Of a stretch of 64,000 nt of DNA, positions 59,513 to 64,000 are shown in pieces. Within the stretch, counting starts at the first letter, position 1. Every line of letters starts with the position of its first letter. Below the pieces are notes generated by a model that was not told the DNA's origin, did no database searches, and saw only the letters and a program-made list of their open reading frames with translations. The stretch comes from an uncultured Bacilli bacterium (GTDB lineage Bacteria; Bacillota_I; Bacilli_A; RF39; UBA660): the NCBI GenBank assembly GCA_934141145.1, contig CAKPCA010000001.1:1-64000 (forward strand). The letters are read 5' to 3'. Both the position numbers and the translations under genes were made by a program.

Positions 59513-60463
59513 TTAAAATAATACGATATTTTTACTATTTTTCTTTGATAAAACCTTGCTTACAGTACTATAAGTTCCTTCTTCCGTTAGTTCATTTGGT
59601 ATATCAAACGCTTCATTATATTCATCTGATAATTCTTTATCTCTCTTTATTCCAAGATTTTTATAAATTAATTTTATTGTATTTTCACTAATTTCATCAG
59701 TATACTCTTCTATTTTTCTACTAAATTCATTGCCTGTAATATTTTTATCTAATAGCTTTATTCTTCTTAAAAAATTTGTTAATTCTTTACTGCTTCTAAT
59801 ATAACTAGCACATGATAATACTGCCTCATATTTTTTAGGCATCATAGAGTATACCTCTGGATCTCTTATGACCTTAAGATAACTATTTACTCTATTTATA
59901 TATCCCATATATAAACCTTCTTCTTCATTATAATAAGTATTATTTAAATCTTCTAACATAACGAAGAAACTATCATTTATTTTTGATATATTTTGATTAT
60001 AAATTTTATCATATGGTAAATCTTTCAAAGATTTAAACTGTTCTAAATAACCTTTTAGTATTTCTACTATAAAGTCATCTAATGAAACATATTCACCGCA
60101 TTCATAAAGTTTAGCTAAATCAATCATATTCTCTATAGGCATATTTATTATTGTAATTAAGCTTTCTAAAATATCAGTAAAATCTTCACTTGATGTTACA
60201 TAATCATTACAAAATAGTTCATCTAATAAAGGAAGTATTTCTTGCTTTCTTTTATATGGTATAAGATAAGAAATATTATCAAATAATTGTAATGTCTTAT
60301 CAAATACTTCCTCGTCTATTACATCATTATGTTTTATACAAAATGAAATATATTCTTCTTCAACATCACTACTAAGATCTTTTAGTACCTTTAATTTTGC
60401 GGTTATCTTAATAGATAAATCATTTAATTTACTATATAAAAGTAATAAATTATCTTTTTTCAT
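59513..60463 (-). CDS. Hypothetical all-helical protein in the ribF position
   Basis: 316 residues, soluble, predicted almost all-helical, acidic. No motif recognised; there is no nucleotide-binding HxGH or P-loop, so it is not RibF, the gene normally found between truB and rpsO. AGGGGGA RBS before the ATG. It follows truB by 44 nt, with a hairpin between them. What it does is unknown. Confidence 0.7.
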   Translation of the reverse strand: MKKDNLLLLYSKLNDLSIKITAKLKVLKDLSSDVEEEYISFCIKHNDVIDEEVFDKTLQLFDNISYLIPYKRKQEILPLLDELFCNDYVTSSEDFTDILESLITIINMPIENMIDLAKLYECGEYVSLDDFIVEILKGYLEQFKSLKDLPYDKIYNQNISKINDSFFVMLEDLNNTYYNEEEGLYMGYINRVNSYLKVIRDPEVYSMMPKKYEAVLSCASYIRSSKELTNFLRRIKLLDKNITGNEFSRKIEEYTDEISENTIKLIYKNLGIKRDKELSDEYNEAFDIPNELTEEGTYSTVSKVLSKKNSKNIVLF

Positions 60464-60489
60464 ACAAATCCCCCTAAATTTTTATATAT

Positions 60490-60521
60490 TATATAAAAAA
60501 ATATTGATTATATCAATACTT
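60490..60521 (-). terminator. Terminator after truB
   Basis: Stem ATTGAT/ATCAAT (60503-60508, 60512-60517), extended by A/T pairs, followed by a minus-strand run of seven T; overlaps the truB stop. Confidence 0.75.
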
Positions 60522-61356
60522 TTTTAGGCTTAACTATCATTTTATCATTTGGATCTACTATGTATATGGCAATTAATTCATTATTATAGATATAACCAAA
60601 TTTATCATAAGTGTATCTATTTTGAAGTTTACAACCATTTTTTATTTTATTATATAAATATTCATCTACTTCTACTAAAGGCATATCTAATGCATCTTTT
60701 ATACTTATTAAATTAGTTGTATCATTTACATATTGTAACTTAATAGCATCTTGTATTTTAAATTTACCTTGGCTTGTCCTAATTAAATCTGACATAGTTC
60801 CTACTACACCTAGTTTATTACAAATATCTCTAATTAAACTTCTTATATAAGTTCCTTTTGATACATGACACCTAAATTTAAATTTATTAGACTGTATTTC
60901 AAGTAACTTAATATCATATATTTCTACCATTTTAACTGGAAGAGTTATATCCTCATTATTTCTAGCATATTCATATAACTTTTTACCATTTACTTTAATA
61001 GCACTATATTTAGGTACTACCATCTCATAAGTACCTATAAAAGAATTTAATACTTCATTTAACTTTTCTTTATTTATTTCAGGTACATTCATAGTCTTTA
61101 ATACATTACCAGTTATATCAAGAGTATCTGTTTCTATCCCAAGTGTTACTTCTGCAATATATTCTTTATCATAAGCTGTGATTTCATCTACTATTTTTAA
61201 ACCTTTATTTATTGCGACTACAAGTACTCCTTTTGCCATTGGATCTAGTGTCCCTGTATGACCAATTTTTTTAGTATTTAATTTTTTAGTCAATATATTT
61301 ACTACATCTCTACTAGTCATATTTTCTTCTTTATCTATAATTAAAATTCCATCCAT
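60508..61356 (-). CDS. truB: tRNA pseudouridine(55) synthase TruB
   Basis: Makes pseudouridine 55 in the T-arm of tRNAs. 282 residues with GHTGTLDPMAKGVLVVA (catalytic Asp38), KEYIAEVTLGIETDTLD, and KGTYIRSLIRDI. The C-terminal PUA-like part is short. Start 61356 follows GGGTGATT. Confidence 0.97.
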   Translation of the reverse strand: MDGILIIDKEENMTSRDVVNILTKKLNTKKIGHTGTLDPMAKGVLVVAINKGLKIVDEITAYDKEYIAEVTLGIETDTLDITGNVLKTMNVPEINKEKLNEVLNSFIGTYEMVVPKYSAIKVNGKKLYEYARNNEDITLPVKMVEIYDIKLLEIQSNKFKFRCHVSKGTYIRSLIRDICNKLGVVGTMSDLIRTSQGKFKIQDAIKLQYVNDTTNLISIKDALDMPLVEVDEYLYNKIKNGCKLQNRYTYDKFGYIYNNELIAIYIVDPNDKMIVKPKKVLI

Positions 61357-61383
61357 TTTAATCACCCAAAATAATTATAACAT

Positions 61384-61410
61384 AAAAAAAGACTTGCATG
61401 TTTGCAAATC
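61384..61410 (-). terminator. Terminator after the glucosaminidase-like gene
   Basis: Stem GACTTGCA/TGCAAATC with one G-T pair (61391-61398, 61403-61410), followed by a minus-strand run of seven T. Confidence 0.85.
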
Positions 61411-61415
61411 AATTT

Positions 61416-62048
61416 TTATTTAGCTTGTACTTGACTCATATAATTTCTTACTTTAGTAGCCCATGCAGTTGACTCTGCATATTTTCTATTCATTGCTTCT
61501 GGAGTTGTTAATCCATATGCATAATAGTTATTAGCAATATTATCTATAAATCCTCTAATACCATCATCTAATGTTGGATATGATCTATAACCATTACTAC
61601 AATTAGGGCTTCCTTTTTGTCCACCTACATTGTTACATGTTCTAACAAGATTACTACAAGTCCATTTACAACCTGTTTCTAAAAGCATTATACTAACTGC
61701 TAGATAAGGATCTACGCCTTTTTCTATAGAATAACTAGCAAATAACTCACCTTTACCAGACATAGTAGAATTAAGTGATCTATTTAATTTTTCAGATAAT
61801 TCATCCATAGTCATTCCATCATAAACAATTACTCTTTGATGAACATTATCATTTTTATTATATTCATCTATAGTATCAAGTACTCTTTTATCTTCTTCTT
61901 TTTCTTCTATACCATAAGCTTGTGATAATAATTTATTCATATTATCAACATTTATATTTGATAGAAAACTTGAAAAGGCCGCTAAACTAACAATTGAACA
62001 AACAAATGCTACTATAACCTTTTCATTTATAAAATGATATTTTTTCAC
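61416..62048 (-). CDS. Glucosaminidase-like cell wall hydrolase
   Basis: 210 residues: N-terminal membrane segment or signal anchor (about 10-30), a charged spacer (about 45-75) and a lysozyme-like domain (about 85-208) with SIEKGVDPYLAVSIMLLETGC, in which Glu is the likely catalytic acid, then NVGGQKGSPNCSNGYRSYPTLDDGIRGFIDNI. This is the N-acetylglucosaminidase (Flg/LytF-type) pattern. The domain has four Cys (CKWTC, RTC, NC), unusual for the family, that could form disulfides. GTG start with AGGTGA 6 nt upstream. Confidence 0.8.
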   Translation of the reverse strand: MKKYHFINEKVIVAFVCSIVSLAAFSSFLSNINVDNMNKLLSQAYGIEEKEEDKRVLDTIDEYNKNDNVHQRVIVYDGMTMDELSEKLNRSLNSTMSGKGELFASYSIEKGVDPYLAVSIMLLETGCKWTCSNLVRTCNNVGGQKGSPNCSNGYRSYPTLDDGIRGFIDNIANNYYAYGLTTPEAMNRKYAESTAWATKVRNYMSQVQAK

Positions 62049-62086
62049 TCTTTTTCACCTCATTCGTTTTAAGTGAAAGCATGCTA

Positions 62087-62115
62087 ATGATACCATAATT
62101 TTAAATATAAGTCAA
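62087..62115 (-). promoter_or_regulatory. Promoter of the glucosaminidase-like gene
   Basis: Minus-strand TTGACT (62110-62115), 17-nt spacer, TATCAT (62087-62092) with extended TGG. Confidence 0.7.
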
Positions 62116-62213
62116 ATTCTAACATATCTGTTGATTTAAGGTAAAATAACATGAAATATTAATACCAAAAAGATTCAACCAAATTTATATTCAATAACAT
62201 ACATAACTATTTA

Positions 62214-62765
62214 TTATATTTCGCATAAAATTTTTGTTTTATTTATTTTCCTAATAATACCACTTTCTTCTAGTGAAAAATCATAAACAGGTATATCTAT
62301 ATTATATTTTTTTAATATTAATAATTTATTTTTCAAATTTACTAGATCATCTTTATCCTTTAACTCTGATAATCTTATTCCTTTAATATAACTAGGAGCT
62401 ATCTTCAAAAAAACCTGAAATTCATCATCATATACACTAGAACGTACTGGTACAATAGTATCTGCAAACAAATTCGCTATTCCATTTTTATGAGTTTTTA
62501 TTGCTCTAATGTTTGGAGATAAAATAAACATATCATACTTATCATCACCATATAATTTATACGCTGACTTTATAAAATCAGTTTTTTTGCAAATTGATAC
62601 ATAAAAAGCACCATTATAACCACCATTATTTTTTTTAAATTGTAAAAATGTACACTTTATTCCATCTTTAAGTATAGGTATCATACTATTTTTTTCAAAT
62701 GCATGATAATAATAGTTTTCATCCAATTTATATTCTCCAGTTATATATTTATCAATATTAATCAT
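62214..62765 (-). CDS. Hypothetical protein, possibly ART-like fold
   Basis: 183 residues, soluble. The N-terminal YYYHAFEKNSMIPILKDGIKCT resembles the first strand and helix of ADP-ribosyltransferase-like folds (H-x-T/A...IL-x-xGI), and FYVSICKKTDF, a later strand, could fit too. The remaining active-site residues are not clear, so this is only a hint. It has a good AGGAGA RBS and stands alone between pepT and the glucosaminidase gene. Confidence 0.6.
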   Translation of the reverse strand: MINIDKYITGEYKLDENYYYHAFEKNSMIPILKDGIKCTFLQFKKNNGGYNGAFYVSICKKTDFIKSAYKLYGDDKYDMFILSPNIRAIKTHKNGIANLFADTIVPVRSSVYDDEFQVFLKIAPSYIKGIRLSELKDKDDLVNLKNKLLILKKYNIDIPVYDFSLEESGIIRKINKTKILCEI

Positions 62766-62870
62766 AAGTTTTTCTCCTAAAATTTTGCTAAATATTATAT
62801 ATTAAAAATAATTATATTTCAATTTTTTGGTTATAAATTATTTCTTACTATTTTAAAACATTACAAATGA

Positions 62871-64000
62871 CTACTTTTTTAATTCTTTACATAGATTTTC
62901 CTCATTAGAAAATTCTTTAACTATAGAAATTAATATTTCACTTGCCTGTTCCATATCTTCTATACAAATATACTCATAAATACTATGAAAATTATGTCCA
63001 CCGGTTCCTAGATTAGGACATGGAATACCTCTATAACTTATATTTGTTCCATCAGTTCCTCCTCTAATTGGTGTAACAAGTGGAGTTACACCTGCTTTTA
63101 TAATTGCACTTTTTGTATTACTAATTAATGAACTTTCTTTTTCCATTACGTTATACATATTGTAATACGTATCCTTAATGCTTATTTTAATACAATTATC
63201 GTATTTTTTATTCAACTCTTCAACTATATTTAATAGTAACTCTTTTCTTTTTTCAAAATTATCTTTATCAAAATCTCTTATTAAATATTCAACATGTGCT
63301 TTAGAAATATTACCACTAATATTTTTTAAATGAAAGAAACCATCATAATTTTCTGTGTTTTCCGGTATTTCATTTGGCAATAATGAATTTATAATAGTTG
63401 CTATACGGACTGCATTTCTCATTATACCTTTAGCACTTCCAAGATGTGTTGATACACCATCTATTTCAATTACTGCAGAAGCTGCGTTAAAATTTTCATA
63501 AGAAAGTTCACCTACACTACTACCGTCTACTGTATATGCAAAGTCTGGGTCAAATAAATTTTTATCAAAATGTAATGTTCCTAAACCAATTTCTTCATCG
63601 GGAGTAAAACATATATAAATATCACCATGCTTTTCATCTGATTTTGAGTAATATTCTAACATACACATTATTTCAGCAATTCCAGCTTTATCATCTGCTC
63701 CCAATAAAGTTGTTCCATCTGTAGTAATTAATGTTTTGCCTATATGAGATTTTAAATCAGGATATAAACTAGTAGATAATACCACATTATTATTTAAACA
63801 AACATCATTACCATTATAATCCTTGATTATTTTTGCTTTTATATTTTTTCCACATGCATTTTCAGATGTATCTAAGTGTGAAATAAAACCTATTTTAGGA
63901 TAATTTTTATCTCCATATAAAATTGAATACACATAGCACTTTTCATCGTCAAAATATATTTTATTCATATTTAAAGACTTTAGCTCTTCAATCAATTGCT
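62871..64000 (-). CDS. pepT: Peptidase T (tripeptide aminopeptidase), 5' end outside the window
   Basis: M20 zinc peptidase that removes N-terminal residues from tripeptides. The visible part has the metal ligands in order: His and Asp in FISHLDTSENACG, Asp in LGADDKAGIAEI, Glu pair in FTPDEEIGLG, Asp in YTVDGSSVGEL and His in GGHNFHSIYE; the dimerisation domain lies between. About 30 N-terminal residues are missing compared with the 405-410 usual; the frame is open to position 64000, so the gene runs off the right edge and the apparent TTG start at 63995 is not the real one. Confidence 0.95.
   Translation of the reverse strand, partial: QLIEELKSLNMNKIYFDDEKCYVYSILYGDKNYPKIGFISHLDTSENACGKNIKAKIIKDYNGNDVCLNNNVVLSTSLYPDLKSHIGKTLITTDGTTLLGADDKAGIAEIMCMLEYYSKSDEKHGDIYICFTPDEEIGLGTLHFDKNLFDPDFAYTVDGSSVGELSYENFNAASAVIEIDGVSTHLGSAKGIMRNAVRIATIINSLLPNEIPENTENYDGFFHLKNISGNISKAHVEYLIRDFDKDNFEKRKELLLNIVEELNKKYDNCIKISIKDTYYNMYNVMEKESSLISNTKSAIIKAGVTPLVTPIRGGTDGTNISYRGIPCPNLGTGGHNFHSIYEYICIEDMEQASEILISIVKEFSNEENLCKELKK

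Overview
The window is a low-GC, gene-dense chromosome segment of a spore-forming, Gram-positive-type Firmicute. The best fit is an uncultured Bacilli/Erysipelotrichia/RF39-like lineage with a reduced, Mollicutes-like gene set. Evidence for this: AT-rich third codon positions, strong AGGAGG-type ribosome binding sites, the 5' end of a 16S rRNA gene at the left edge, the S10-spc-alpha ribosomal protein operon in Bacillus order but without rpmD (L30), and sporulation genes (spoIIAA, sigF, spoVAC, spoVAD, spoVAEB, cotD-like, cse60, YjcZ-like). Conserved proteins read full length in the standard code, so UGA reassignment is not needed. Species assignment is inference.

Layout. 1-355: 5' end of a 16S gene on the minus strand with boxA and a strong promoter. 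356-5084: Ntdp-like phosphatase, CtpA-type protease, a thioredoxin-fold membrane protein, a LolA/GerS-like lipoprotein, a DUF378 protein and truA. 5081-8032: two EcfA-like ATPases that have lost their catalytic motifs and have no EcfT beside them, a DUF1292-like protein and a coiled-coil protein. 8143-22360: rpsJ to rplQ with secY, adk, map, infA and rpoA, behind a structured leader and promoter. 22402-34375: prepilin-like protein, WG-repeat membrane protein, sortase, gpmI, trmB, scpA-scpB-mtn-lipoprotein-cse60 operon, an orphan MraZ-like regulator, and a 732-residue protein joining a prepilin leader to leucine-rich repeats.

34529-37354 is a compact sporulation block: spoIIAA directly followed by sigF, with no spoIIAB between them, then spoVAC-spoVAD-spoVAEB behind a terminator. 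37558-49173 is a mixed accessory stretch: lipoproteins, a diaminopentanoate-dehydrogenase-like enzyme, PnuC, a DUF7666 protein, a DUF6020 membrane protein, a decayed adhesin, two tiny YjcZ-like spore proteins with a good SigK-type promoter, prsA, recX, rpoZ, a tandem ASCH protein and a CotD-like coat protein. 49242-50733 is a HigBA-type toxin-antitoxin pair with two operator-like repeats bracketing its promoter.

50765-64000 returns to housekeeping: ftsY-ylxM-ffh (protein targeting), a Lys/Thr-rich membrane-anchored protein, a coiled-coil protein, rnjA and pnp in convergent orientation sharing one terminator, rpsO with a structured leader, a hypothetical gene where ribF is usually found, truB, a glucosaminidase-like wall protein, an unknown 183-residue protein and the 3' part of pepT cut by the window edge. 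The most unusual points are the degenerate EcfA pair without EcfT, the SpoIIAA-SigF unit without SpoIIAB, and the prepilin-LRR hybrid.
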